64,000 bases of DNA, from positions 310,001-374,000 of the forward strand of contig NZ_BLAJ01000004.1 in the NCBI RefSeq assembly GCF_009176305.1. Direction: 5' to 3'. A program made the position numbers and the translations under genes. The stretch's first letter is position 1. Each line of letters starts with the position of its first letter. This DNA comes from Martinezella dioscoreae. Lineage in GTDB: Bacteria; Pseudomonadota; Alphaproteobacteria; Rhizobiales; Rhizobiaceae. Shown piece after piece: positions 1-8,722 of this stretch. Below the pieces are notes generated by a model. The model made no database searches. It saw only the letters and a list, made by a program, of their open reading frames with translations, and was not told where the DNA came from.

Positions 1-211
1 TTCGTTGGCTATGGAGAGAAAGCGGAAAAATCTCCATATTCTTCAGCACCATCGCGTCCGCTTGGCACGATCTACGACCTCATTGGGCTAACGCCGGGCT
101 TCGCACATTGTTCCGGTTTAATGCCGATCGGATGTAGGTGCTCCTTTGATGGAACCATCTTTCGGCGTCTCTGTTAGGTCCATATGGAATTTGTAGAGAT
201 GGAGGCTTGCC

Positions 212-568
212 ATGGCATTCGAGGAACCGAAGAAGCCCCAGGATCAGAAGAAACCATTGTCCGCGACCGAGGCCCGCCAGGGGGTGCGAGGCACGCATCT
301 GTCTACCATCTTGATCACGGCATTGGTTCTGGCGGCAATCGTATGGGCGGGCGTTGAAGTTTGGGGTCGTTATATCGAACCAAACAAACCGCAGAACCCG
401 GCGCCTACAATAAGTTCCTCAAGCGGTCAGCCGCAGACCGGCACGATAGACAATACGCCGCCAGCAGGGCAATCCATACAACCCGCTCCAACCGATCGCA
501 CTGAGAACAACCAGCAAGGCACAAAGAGCACGCCAGCCCAACCAAATCGCGACGGAACGCAGAATTAG
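212..568 (+). CDS. Small single-pass membrane protein with ARQG motif
   Basis: Unknown function; 118 residues. The N-terminus is charged and Pro/Lys-rich, followed by the motif LSATEARQG (about residues 16-24), one hydrophobic segment (about 31-49) and a long Pro/Thr/Gln/Asn-rich tail without predicted structure. The N-terminus is probably cytoplasmic and the tail periplasmic. The ATG has a GGAGG 6 bases upstream. The same motif and layout recur in the 56-residue protein at 1593-1763, so the two are probably paralogues. Small proteins of this kind are, to my recollection, frequent in Rhizobiales as hypothetical proteins. The gene stands alone, with no partner gene close on the same strand. 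Confidence 0.75.
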   Translation: MAFEEPKKPQDQKKPLSATEARQGVRGTHLSTILITALVLAAIVWAGVEVWGRYIEPNKPQNPAPTISSSSGQPQTGTIDNTPPAGQSIQPAPTDRTENNQQGTKSTPAQPNRDGTQN

Positions 569-674
569 CGGGCGGGCTCTGGAAATTCATAGGGATCAAT
601 GTGTATCGCGGATATCCGTTCCTCTTTGAGGGATCGGACATGGGAACGGCTTGCCGGCGGGAACTGACGAAAAA

Positions 675-932
675 TTATCCGACGCGGCGATCCTCGGAGG
701 GGGTGTCTTCCTCGGATTCCCGAGCGTCATTCTTGGGTGGGTTTGTTGCAGCCCTTCGCCGAAACCTTGCGAGCACTTCTTCTCCGTCCACGGAGGCTCG
801 CGTTCTCTCCATGATCTCGCGTTCCTTGGCCGCCTGCTCCCAGTGATGCTGGCTGCAGCCCCAGGGACGGCCAGCTGCTTCCCAAATGGCGTAGGCCCTC
901 TTGCTGATCCACTCGAACCGTTCGTCCGTCAT
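675..932 (-). CDS. DUF2934 family protein
   Basis: 85 residues. The segment RAYAIWEAAGRPWG followed by HHWEQAAKE is the DUF2934 signature: a short helical motif of unknown function found in many rhizobial small proteins. The C-terminal half is Arg/Glu-rich and probably disordered. I chose the ATG at 932 because AAGGAGG lies just upstream of it; a longer reading frame to 1019 has no such site. The gene is convergent with the small membrane protein at 212-568 and divergent from the PEBP gene at 1075. The cluster of small, probably stress-induced proteins around it is typical of rhizobia, but no function can be read from the sequence. Confidence 0.8.
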   Translation of the reverse strand: MTDERFEWISKRAYAIWEAAGRPWGCSQHHWEQAAKEREIMERTRASVDGEEVLARFRRRAATNPPKNDARESEEDTPSEDRRVG

Positions 933-1074
933 TTTTTCCTCCTTCATGGACGCTCCCACAACTGCGGGTGAGTGCGAATGTTCCCTATGGGGAACAATAA
1001 TGATTCTGATGTGTTCCACTTTAGGTTCAGAAGTTCACAGGCTCATGAATCCATGACAGCAAGAGGAGGATCGA

Positions 1075-1536
1075 ATGGCTTTGACGTTGATCAGCAAGGC
1101 CTTTGCTGAGAATGCGCCGATACCGAGCAAATACGCGCTGGATGGAGAAAATATATTCCCGCCGCTTGCCTGGGGCGGCGCTCCCAAAGGGACCCAGAGC
1201 TTCGCCTTGATCATCGAGGACCCGGATGCGCCGGCGGGAACATTCCGGCATTGCGGCATCGCCAACATTCCGGCGGAGTGGAGCGGCTTGGTTGAAAACG
1301 TGGATGCTATGCAGGAGCAGGCGCTGCGTTTCTATAAGAATGATTTCGGCAATGCCCGTTACGACGGTCCGCGTCCTCCGGCAGGCGATCCGCCCCATCG
1401 GTACGTTTTCCGGCTTGCCGCGCTCGATGTAGCGCGGATGACGCTTCCCGAAGCCGCTGGCGCGGAAGCCATGTGGCAGAAAGTGAAGAAACACATGCTT
1501 GCAGAGGCAAGCCTTACTGGCAGCTACCAGTCGTAA
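1075..1536 (+). CDS. YbhB/YbcL-type PEBP family protein
   Basis: 153 residues, the usual length for bacterial phosphatidylethanolamine-binding-like (Raf kinase inhibitor-like) proteins. The ligand-site motif DPDAPAG is at about residues 49-55, with FRH close behind, and the second conserved block is NARYDGPRPPAG (about 87-98) followed by PHRYVF. There is no signal peptide, so it is probably cytoplasmic. The start has a strong AGGAGG 5 bases upstream. The family binds small anionic or phospholipid head-group ligands, but in bacteria the biological role is mostly unassigned. The next two genes run in the same direction but are separated enough that an operon is uncertain. Confidence 0.88.
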   Translation: MALTLISKAFAENAPIPSKYALDGENIFPPLAWGGAPKGTQSFALIIEDPDAPAGTFRHCGIANIPAEWSGLVENVDAMQEQALRFYKNDFGNARYDGPRPPAGDPPHRYVFRLAALDVARMTLPEAAGAEAMWQKVKKHMLAEASLTGSYQS

Positions 1537-1592
1537 GCCACGCTTTGCAGGCAGACATGATCGGCGGTTCCTGCCGCCGAGGGATGGTTGCA

Positions 1593-1763
1593 ATGAGCAG
1601 AAGAGACCCAGACGGTGCGCACAAACAGGAACCGCGCACGTTTTCCGCGGAAGATGCACGCCAAGGCGAGATCATCCTGACGCGACGGTGGCAGCGTCTG
1701 GTGTTCATCGGCGGACTTGCCGCCGTAGTCCTCGTTATCCTGCTGGTCCGCTTTGCCGGATAG
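1593..1763 (+). CDS. 56-residue membrane peptide with ARQG motif
   Basis: The ATG at 1593 follows a GAGGGA site by about 8 bases. An in-frame extension back to 1473 overlaps the PEBP gene and reads like noise, so I reject it. The protein has a polar N-terminus, the motif FSAEDARQGEIIL (about residues 18-30), basic residues, and a C-terminal hydrophobic segment (about 36-53) ending in Arg-Phe-Ala-Gly. It should be a tail-anchored inner-membrane peptide. The SA-x-x-ARQG block before the membrane helix matches the 118-residue protein at 212-568. Function unknown. Confidence 0.65.
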   Translation: MSRRDPDGAHKQEPRTFSAEDARQGEIILTRRWQRLVFIGGLAAVVLVILLVRFAG

Positions 1764-1802
1764 GCCGGCAAAATTTCAACCTCATCCAAAGGAGATGTCA
1801 TC

Positions 1803-1991
1803 ATGCCAGCAAAGTCGAAATCACAGCAAATGGCCGCCGGTGCGGCGCTTGCCGCCAAACGTGGCGAACGAAAGAAGAGCGAACTGAAGGGTGCGTCGAA
1901 AAGCATGGTCGACTCCATGAGCGAGAAGGAGCTTCACGACATGGCCTCGACCAAGCAAAAGGGAAAGCCGCAGCACGCATCCAAGTCCTGA
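1803..1991 (+). CDS. DUF3008 family small basic protein
   Basis: 62 residues beginning MPAKSKSQQMAAGAALAAKR, with LKGASKSM and the C-terminal block EKELHDMASTKQKGKP. This is the characteristic DUF3008 pattern, a small Lys-rich soluble protein of unknown function found across Proteobacteria. The start is supported by AAAGGAGATG 8-9 bases upstream. The high Lys content and lack of hydrophobic segments argue for a cytoplasmic, possibly nucleic-acid-associated or intrinsically disordered protein. It sits 39 bases after the membrane peptide gene and could share a transcript with it. Confidence 0.85.
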   Translation: MPAKSKSQQMAAGAALAAKRGERKKSELKGASKSMVDSMSEKELHDMASTKQKGKPQHASKS

Positions 1992-2028
1992 GATCCAGGA
2001 ACGCTGCACCGCGGTATTTCCGGCTGCT

Positions 2029-4404
2029 CTATCGCCTCCACCGCCAATTTGAGACTTCCGGCATATCCTCGCCGTGCCGGCGGACGTAATCGTGATGCTT
2101 GGTGAGTTTTGCCTTCAGGCCATCCACGACCTCCGGCACCTTCTCCGATAGGCCGGGAATACGATTGATCGCCTCCAAGGCGAGATGGTAGCGATCGAGT
2201 TCATTCAACACGGTCATGTCGAATGGCGTGGTCGTTGTACCCTCTTCGATGAAGCCGCGAACATGGATGTTGTCATGGTTGGTCCGCCGATAGGTCAGGC
2301 GGTGGATCAGGTAGGGATAGCCGTGATAGGCGAAGATCACTGGCTTGTCCGTGGTAAAGATCTGATCGAATGCCTGATGATCGAGACCATGCGGATGCTG
2401 TTGTGGGTCCTGCAGAGCCAGGAGATCGATCACGTTGACCGTGCGGATCTTGAGATCGGGGATCGCCTCGTGCAGCAGCATGACGGCAGCAAGCGTCTCC
2501 ATGGTCGGGACATCGCCTGCGCAGGCCATCACGACGTCAGGGGCGATGGTGTTGTCTTCGTAGCTCGCCCAATCCCAGATGCCGACGCCCGTCTTACAAT
2601 GGGCGGCCGCTTCGTCGATGCCGAGCCATTGCGATTCCGGCTGCTTGCCGGCGACGATGACGTTGATCCGGTCATAGGTCCTGAGGCAATGATCACCGAC
2701 CCACAGCAGCGTATTGGCGTCCGGCGGCAGATAGATGCGCACGATGTCGGCCTTCTTGTTGGCGACGAGATCGACGAAGCCCGGATCCTGGTGGGAAAAG
2801 CCATTGTGATCCTGTCGCCAGACATGCGACGTCAACAGATAGTTCAGCGACGAGATCGGTTTGCGCCAGGGCAGTTCGCGCGAAACCTTCAGCCATTTGG
2901 CATGCTGGTTGAACATGGAATCGACGATATGGATGAAGGCTTCATAGCACGAAAAAAGCCCATGCCGACCCGTGAGCAGGTAGCCCTCCAACCAGCCCTG
3001 ACATAGATGCTCGCTGAGCACCTCCATCACCCGCCCGTCGCGGGACAGATGGACGTCATAATCCTCGATCGCCTCCATCCAGACCCGATTCGTGGCTTCG
3101 AAGACGCTGCCGAGCCGGTTCGATTCCGTCTCGTCGGGGCCGAAGATGCGAAAATTCTGCTTGGCATCATTGAGCTTCAGCGTGTCGCGCAAGTAGTGCG
3201 CCAGGATTTCGGTGGATTGTACCTGCTTGCTGCCGCGCTCGCCGATCTCCACGGCGTAATCTTCGATGGACGGAACCAGAAGCTCCTGGCGCAGCAGGCC
3301 GCCATTGGCGTGGGGATTGGCGCCCATGCGCCTTTTGCCCCGCGGCGCCAGCGCTTGCAGCTCCTCCTTCAGCCGCCCGCTATGATCGAAAAGATCGTCG
3401 GGATCGTAGCTTCGCATCCAGTCTTCTAGGATCTTGCGATGCGCCTCGTCGCCGCGGCAATTGGCGACCGGCACCTGATGCGCGCGCCAGAATCCTTCCA
3501 CCTTCTTGCCATCGACCTGCTTGGGGCCGGTCCAGCCTTTCGGGCTTCGCAACACGATCATGGGCCAGCGCGGCATGCTTTCCGACGACGTTTGTTCACG
3601 TGCGTTTCTTTGTATGTCGCGGATGCGGTCGAACACCTGGTCAAACGTGCCGGCCATCGCCTGATGCATGGCGGGTGGTTCATGTCCCTCGACGAAGAAG
3701 GGTTCGTAGCCATAGCCTGAGAGCAGCTTGTGCAGATCGTCGTCATCTGCGCGGCCGAGGATCGTCGGGTTGGCGATCTTGTAGCCGTTGAGGTGGAGGA
3801 TGGGCAGTACCGCGCCATCGCGCGCCGGATTGAGGAACTTGTTGGAATGCCAGCTCGCAGCCAGAGGTCCGGTTTCGGCCTCGCCGTCGCCGACGACGCA
3901 GGCAACAATCAGATCGGGATTGTCGAACGCGGCGCCGTAGGCATGTACCAGTGCATAGCCCAGTTCGCCGCCCTCGTGGATGGAGCCGGGCGTTTCCGGT
4001 GCGGCGTGGCTCGGAATGCCGCCTGGGAAGGAAAACTGCTTGAACAGCCTTTGCATGCCTTCCGTCGTCTCGGAAATATCCGGATAGATCTCGCTATAGG
4101 TACCCTCGAGATAGGTGTTGGCGACCATGCCGGGGCCGCCATGGCCGGGGCCGCATATATAGATGACGTCGAGATCGCGTGCCTTGATGATGCGGTTGAG
4201 GTGCGCATAAATGAAATTCAATCCGGGCGTCGTGCCCCAGTGGCCGAGCAGTCTCGGCTTGATATGCTCCGGTTTCAGCGCTTCGCGCAGTAGCGGATTG
4301 TCCATCAGATAGATTTGGCCGACCGACAGATAGTTTGCCGCTTTCCAGTAGCGGTCGATCAGGGAGAGTTCCTCGGGCGAAAGCGGTGTGGTCACGGCAT
4401 TCAT
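2029..4404 (-). CDS. xfp: Xylulose-5-P/fructose-6-P phosphoketolase
   Basis: 791 residues, the normal family length. It catalyses ThDP-dependent cleavage of xylulose-5-P (or fructose-6-P) with phosphate to acetyl phosphate and glyceraldehyde-3-P (or erythrose-4-P) in the cytoplasm. Visible signatures are YICGPGHGGPG near the N-terminus, HEGGELGYAL, and the ThDP-binding stretch starting GDGEAETGPL with the following LNGYKIANPT. The C-terminal region contains WRQDHNGFSHQDPG. I chose the ATG at 4404 because GAGGAG lies 7 bases upstream; the longer frame to 4440 would overlap ackA. It lies 19 bases after ackA on the same strand. Together they form an operon that turns pentose phosphates into acetate plus ATP. 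Confidence 0.97.
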   Translation of the reverse strand: MNAVTTPLSPEELSLIDRYWKAANYLSVGQIYLMDNPLLREALKPEHIKPRLLGHWGTTPGLNFIYAHLNRIIKARDLDVIYICGPGHGGPGMVANTYLEGTYSEIYPDISETTEGMQRLFKQFSFPGGIPSHAAPETPGSIHEGGELGYALVHAYGAAFDNPDLIVACVVGDGEAETGPLAASWHSNKFLNPARDGAVLPILHLNGYKIANPTILGRADDDDLHKLLSGYGYEPFFVEGHEPPAMHQAMAGTFDQVFDRIRDIQRNAREQTSSESMPRWPMIVLRSPKGWTGPKQVDGKKVEGFWRAHQVPVANCRGDEAHRKILEDWMRSYDPDDLFDHSGRLKEELQALAPRGKRRMGANPHANGGLLRQELLVPSIEDYAVEIGERGSKQVQSTEILAHYLRDTLKLNDAKQNFRIFGPDETESNRLGSVFEATNRVWMEAIEDYDVHLSRDGRVMEVLSEHLCQGWLEGYLLTGRHGLFSCYEAFIHIVDSMFNQHAKWLKVSRELPWRKPISSLNYLLTSHVWRQDHNGFSHQDPGFVDLVANKKADIVRIYLPPDANTLLWVGDHCLRTYDRINVIVAGKQPESQWLGIDEAAAHCKTGVGIWDWASYEDNTIAPDVVMACAGDVPTMETLAAVMLLHEAIPDLKIRTVNVIDLLALQDPQQHPHGLDHQAFDQIFTTDKPVIFAYHGYPYLIHRLTYRRTNHDNIHVRGFIEEGTTTTPFDMTVLNELDRYHLALEAINRIPGLSEKVPEVVDGLKAKLTKHHDYVRRHGEDMPEVSNWRWRR

Positions 4405-4423
4405 CTGCGTCTCCTCGTTTTCG

Positions 4424-5596
4424 TCAGGCGACGAGGGCAACCGCCTCCTCGGCGATCACACGTTCCTCGTCGGTCGGGATCACGAATAGCTTCACGCGGC
4501 TGGATGCCGCGTTGATCGAAGTCAAATTGCTGTCGTTTGCATCTTCATCGATCTCAATACCCAGCCACTGCAACCTTCGTGCGACACGCGTCCTGATCTC
4601 AGGCTGGTTTTCACCGATGCCGGCGGTGAAGACGATGGCGTCGAGACCGCCCGTCGTTGCGCATAGCCGCCCGATCTCGCCTGAGATGCGCAGGCAGAAC
4701 AAATCTATGGCCTCGGCGGCTTCCGGGCTCTTGTCATCGAGCAGAACCCGTGTGTCGCCGCTGATGCCGGAGACGCCGAGCAGGCCGCATTGATGGTAGA
4801 GGAAATCCTCGATCCGTTCGGGCTGCTGTTTTCCCGTCCTCATGAGATAAAGCAGGGCGCCTGGATCCAGCCAGCCGGGACGCGTTGCCATGGGGATGCC
4901 GTCAAGCGCCGAGAAACCCATGCTCGTGTCGCGACTGGTGCCGTTTTCCATCGCGCACAAGCTGGCGCCGCTGCCGAGATGACAGGTGACAACCTTTCCC
5001 TTCGCTGCCTCCGGATCGATCTCGCGAAGCTTTGCGGCGATGTATTTATAGGAGAGCCCGTGAAAGCCGTAGCGGCGCACGCCGTCATCATGCATGGCGC
5101 GCGGTATCGCCAGCCGCCGCACGACGTCGGCTTGCGACGAATGAAAGGCCGTGTCGAAGGAGGCGGTCTGCTGGACGTCCGGCCGCAGCATTTGCATTGA
5201 CCGAATGGCACGCAGAGCCTGCGGCTGGTGCAGAGGCGCAAGAGGAACAAGCTTCTCGATCCGCTTGATTGCAGCCTCATCCAAGAGGACAGCCTCCTGA
5301 AACGCCATGCCGCCGTGAACGACGCGATGAGCGACCGCCCGGAGCTTGCCGGGAAGATGGGCGAGCAAATGATCCAGCGTGTCGGAGATCACGGAGACGA
5401 ACTGCGTGCCATTATCGCCCCTGATCGTCTTCTCGTATCTATCCGTGCCGATGGAATAGCGGAGCATCAGCGGGCTCTGATCGAAATCGATCTTGCCGCG
5501 GCCGACATTCCTTGCCCCTTCGGTCGCCAGCTCGAAGACCCCGATTTTCAAGGTCGAGGAGCCGGCATTGAATGTCAGCAAGACATCGTCAGACAT
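4424..5596 (-). CDS. ackA: Acetate kinase
   Basis: 390 residues. It converts acetyl phosphate and ADP to acetate and ATP (reversible). Family signatures are all present: NAGSSTLKIGVF at the N-terminus, HRVVHGG, GFHGLSYKYIAAKL, CHLGSGASLCA, the adenosine-site GFSALDGIPMATRPG region and TAGIGENQPEIR. The ATG at 5596 is preceded by GAGG; an in-frame extension to 5656 lacks homology-like sequence. It is the first gene of a two-gene operon with the downstream phosphoketolase, giving a bypass of lower glycolysis that yields one ATP per acetyl phosphate. No local regulator gene is seen. Confidence 0.97.
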   Translation of the reverse strand: MSDDVLLTFNAGSSTLKIGVFELATEGARNVGRGKIDFDQSPLMLRYSIGTDRYEKTIRGDNGTQFVSVISDTLDHLLAHLPGKLRAVAHRVVHGGMAFQEAVLLDEAAIKRIEKLVPLAPLHQPQALRAIRSMQMLRPDVQQTASFDTAFHSSQADVVRRLAIPRAMHDDGVRRYGFHGLSYKYIAAKLREIDPEAAKGKVVTCHLGSGASLCAMENGTSRDTSMGFSALDGIPMATRPGWLDPGALLYLMRTGKQQPERIEDFLYHQCGLLGVSGISGDTRVLLDDKSPEAAEAIDLFCLRISGEIGRLCATTGGLDAIVFTAGIGENQPEIRTRVARRLQWLGIEIDEDANDSNLTSINAASSRVKLFVIPTDEERVIAEEAVALVA

Positions 5597-5753
5597 ATCA
5601 GCCTCGAATGAAGGGTGTCGACTACCGGAAGCTAGCGCACTCCAGCCCGGAGGCAACCGGGCATAGGGCCGCAGCTCCTCTTATCGATATCGGTCTGTCG
5701 CTTAGCGCTTCCGTTGACTGCCTGTTCAAGAGAGCTGCGCATTCCGCGTGTCG

Positions 5754-6131
5754 TCAGATTTCCATCACATCTTCGAATGCTTCAGGGAAGCTTTCCCGCG
5801 CCACTTTCTCGTTGATGACGAGCATGGCCTCATAGGAGAGCGGATCGAAATCCTTGTCGGCGGGCAGCACCTCGCGACCGAACAGGAGGTTCAGCCGAGC
5901 GGCATCGAGATTGCCGCGCTCGAAGGGCTCGGCACCGAAATGATGCCAGAGCGCGTGCAGGAATGCGGCGTCGATCAGATGTTCCTGTGATCCCGGCCGC
6001 GCACGCCGCGGCAGTTTCTTGATCGGCGTCACGCCCTTGGGATTTGCGCGGCGAATGGTGAATTGCACCCCCGTACCCGGCATGCCGGAAGGAAAGCCGC
6101 GGTGTTTCGTCATATCGGGAAGCTTGCCCAT
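5754..6131 (-). CDS. Hypothetical protein
   Basis: 125 residues with no motif I recognise. The first half is basic (KLPRRARPGS), the second half is a mixed helical domain rich in Phe, Leu and acidic residues, ending EAFEDVMEI. No signal peptide or membrane segment. I chose the ATG at 6131 because GAGGAG lies about 10 bases upstream; the frame is open to 6287, but that part looks non-coding. The gene sits upstream of ackA-xfp on the same strand with a 157-base gap, so it could be read into that operon, though no function is implied. Confidence 0.6.
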   Translation of the reverse strand: MGKLPDMTKHRGFPSGMPGTGVQFTIRRANPKGVTPIKKLPRRARPGSQEHLIDAAFLHALWHHFGAEPFERGNLDAARLNLLFGREVLPADKDFDPLSYEAMLVINEKVARESFPEAFEDVMEI

Positions 6132-6331
6132 GGCTGCTGCTCCTCTCTTGATTAAGCAATCGGATGGCGCCTTTTCCGATGTCAGGCAAGCCGATGCGAT
6201 GGAGAAGGCCGTGTAGCACCTACTCTGTCGTGATTTCCCTCCGGCAGTCAATTGCGGGACGAGGCTTCGTTGTGGAAGCGGCGCCATCCTGGCTCGGCAA
6301 TGAGGAAAGTTCTCCGTTCCGAAGATAAGGA

Positions 6332-6556
6332 TTAGCGCTCGCCAGGAAGCGGAGGCACTTGTGGAGAAGGGCCCTGCACCGAAAAATACAGTTCCACATC
6401 AAGCAAATGATACATGAGCGCGGCGAGGGCGACACAAAGAACAGTGCCTAGAATGAACCGAAGAAATGTCGGCCACAAGTAAACCATGATGATCGGCGTC
6501 AGACGTACCAACATCGAAAGCCAATCGATAAGCGTGGGCGTCTTCTGTTTGTACAT
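6332..6556 (-). CDS. Small two-helix membrane protein
   Basis: 74 residues. Two hydrophobic segments (about residues 14-28 and 30-52) are followed by a short Pro-rich tail (PSPQVPPLPGER). The ATG follows AAGGGA at normal spacing. No family recognised. It stands alone on the minus strand between the hypothetical gene at 5754 and the divergent flavoprotein gene at 6847. It is probably an inner-membrane peptide. Confidence rests on the clean ribosome site and the hydrophobic pattern only. Confidence 0.5.
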   Translation of the reverse strand: MYKQKTPTLIDWLSMLVRLTPIIMVYLWPTFLRFILGTVLCVALAALMYHLLDVELYFSVQGPSPQVPPLPGER

Positions 6557-6846
6557 GATGTTTCCCTTGAGGGGTTGCCGATATCGTTCGTCGCATCACT
6601 GTTCCCACGGAAGGCCGCATTCCTATCGAGGGTCCTTCGTGTCAACAGCGGCTGCCGCATCAACAAAATGGCGATTGGTCGCCGCCAGCGTCGGAAGACA
6701 ACATGAACATCGTGCAGGTTTCATGGAGACAACATGCAGGCTTGGTGGATCGATTCCCAATGCCCTTCAACTCCGGTGTCCATTTTACTTTTACGTAAGG
6801 TCCACTAAGCTCTCCCATTAACATGCAATTCGCGGAGGGGGAACGA

Positions 6847-8487
6847 ATGAGCAGTCGTGCAGATGTGGTGATCGTCGGAGCCGGCCTCTCGGGCCTTGTT
6901 GCCGCTTGCGAGCTGATGGAGCGCCGAAAGCGGGTGATCCTTGTCGATCAGGAGCCGCGTGCAAGCCTCGGAGGGCAAGCCTTCTGGTCGCTCGGCGGGC
7001 TGTTCATGATCGATACGCCGGAACAGAGGCGATTGCGTATTCGCGACAGTCTCGATCTCGCCCGTCAGGATTGGCTGGGGGCGGCGGGTTTCGACCGGGC
7101 CGAGGATTTCTGGCCGCGTGCCTGGGCGGATGCTTATCTCAATTTTGCCGCCGGCGAAATGCGCAGCTGGCTGCATGGGCTCGGCATGCGCTGGTTTCCC
7201 GTCGTCGGCTGGGCGGAACGTGGCGGAGGCCTTGCCGACGGACATGGCAATTCCGTGCCGCGCTTCCATCTCACCTGGGGCACGGGTCCCGGCGTTCTCG
7301 ATCCATTCCTAAAGCGGGTTTTGGCGGCGGAGAGGGAAGGCAAAATCGAGCTGTTGTTCCGCCGGCGAGTGACGCGGCTGATCGGCGATCGCGATGGTAT
7401 AACCGGCGTGGAAGGCGAGCTTCTGGCGGAGGATGGTACCCCCCGTGGTTGGCAATCGAACCGTGATGTCGTGGGGGATTTCCGCATCGAGGGTGCCGTG
7501 ATCGTGGCAAGCGGCGGCATCGGCGGCAATCCGGAACTGGTTCGCCGTGCCTGGCCTGTCGAACGTCTTGGCGCACCCCCGGAGCGGATGCTGAGCGGCG
7601 TGCCTCATCACGTGGATGGCTTGATGATCGGTCATGCCGAGGCGGCCGGCGCGCGGTCGATCAATGGCGACCGGATGTGGCACTATACCGAAGGCATTGC
7701 CAATTGGGACCCGATTTGGCCGAACCACGGTATCCGCATCCTGCCAGGCCCGTCCTCCCTCTGGTTCGACGCCAATGGCAATCGCATGCCGGCGCCTTGC
7801 CTGCCGGGCTTCGACAGTCTTGCGACGCTGCGGCACATCTGCAAGCTCGGTCACGGTTACAGCTGGTTCGTCACCACGCAGAAGATCGTCAAGAAGGAGT
7901 TTGCCCTTTCGGGCTCCGAACAGAATCCGGATCTTACGGGACGCGACATCGGGCTCCTTCTGCGCAGCCGCTTGGGGCGGTCGGCTCCGCCGCCGGTGGA
8001 AGCCTTCAAGGCGAAGGGTCGGGATTTCATCGTTGCTGAAACGCTGGAAGAACTGGTCGCCGGCATGAACCGTATCGGCGACCACCCGCTCGACCTTGCG
8101 CATCTGCGTTCCCAGATAGAAGCCCGTGATCGCGAGTTGGACAATCCTTTTGCCAAGGATGCCCAGATCGTCGCTTTGAGACAGGCACGCGGCTATCTCG
8201 GCGATCGATTCATGCGCACGGCCCCACCTCATCGCATATTGGATGCGAAGGCCGGCCCACTGATTGCAGTGCGCCTTAACATTCTCACGCGAAAATCCCT
8301 GGGCGGACTGGAGACCGATCTGAATAGCCAGGCGCTCAGACAGAGCGGCGCGCCCATACCGGGATTGTATGCTTGCGGTGAAGCGGCGGGCTTTGGCGGC
8401 GGTGGATATCACGGCTACAATGCGCTGGAAGGCACTTTCCTGGGAGGATGCATTTTCTCTGGCCGCAAGGCGGGGCGGGCAGCGTGA
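6847..8487 (+). CDS. FAD-binding dehydrogenase (fumarate-reductase/KstD-like flavoprotein)
   Basis: 546 residues. The N-terminal dinucleotide-binding site VVIVGAGLSGLVAACELMER (residues about 6-25) is followed by GGQAFWSLGGLF. The C-terminal FAD site is GLYACGEAAGFGGGGYHGYN, then GTFLGGCIFSGR. This architecture is the FAD_binding_2 family (fumarate reductase, 3-ketosteroid 1-dehydrogenase, KstD-like). The Ser/Gly-rich end is typical of cytoplasmic FAD-binding dehydrogenases whose substrate is unknown. The start is ATG at 6847 with a GGAGGGGG site; an upstream in-frame start at 6823 is less likely. Nothing in the neighbours fixes the substrate. It is monocistronic, with a strong hairpin beginning 35 bases after the stop. 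Confidence 0.9.
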   Translation: MSSRADVVIVGAGLSGLVAACELMERRKRVILVDQEPRASLGGQAFWSLGGLFMIDTPEQRRLRIRDSLDLARQDWLGAAGFDRAEDFWPRAWADAYLNFAAGEMRSWLHGLGMRWFPVVGWAERGGGLADGHGNSVPRFHLTWGTGPGVLDPFLKRVLAAEREGKIELLFRRRVTRLIGDRDGITGVEGELLAEDGTPRGWQSNRDVVGDFRIEGAVIVASGGIGGNPELVRRAWPVERLGAPPERMLSGVPHHVDGLMIGHAEAAGARSINGDRMWHYTEGIANWDPIWPNHGIRILPGPSSLWFDANGNRMPAPCLPGFDSLATLRHICKLGHGYSWFVTTQKIVKKEFALSGSEQNPDLTGRDIGLLLRSRLGRSAPPPVEAFKAKGRDFIVAETLEELVAGMNRIGDHPLDLAHLRSQIEARDRELDNPFAKDAQIVALRQARGYLGDRFMRTAPPHRILDAKAGPLIAVRLNILTRKSLGGLETDLNSQALRQSGAPIPGLYACGEAAGFGGGGYHGYNALEGTFLGGCIFSGRKAGRAA

Positions 8488-8521
8488 GCCGGTCGAATTA
8501 ACCGCTCCTTCACGGGAGGGT

Positions 8522-8559
8522 GTCCGACGACACTGCGAGGGCATGCAGTCTCGTCGGAC
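8522..8559 (+). repeat. Long hairpin after the flavoprotein gene
   Basis: Arms GTCCGACGACACTGC and GCAGTCTCGTCGGAC pair over 14 of 15 positions (one C-C mismatch) around the 8-base loop GAGGGCAT. It begins 35 bases after the stop of the flavoprotein gene. No T-run follows, so it is not a canonical intrinsic terminator. It could be an mRNA 3'-end stabilising structure or a copy of a dispersed palindromic element. Confidence 0.7.
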
Positions 8560-8722
8560 GCTGCAATGCCCGGCTCGGGGGTGGCGTCCAAGCCGGTAGA
8601 GTAAGTTATAGCATCTACCAGAGGTTTATTTAACCTACCCGAATGGACGGCTGAGAGCCCGGGCGACTTAGGAGGGCAAGCGGGGGATCATTCATGTTCG
8701 CCGGTCGGCTTGCGAAGGTTCG

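Noticed and set aside
8640..8665. CTGAGA-type sequence suggestive of a TPP riboswitch
   Set aside because: Only the short CTGAGA element is present; the other conserved THI-box helices are not, and no thiamine gene follows.
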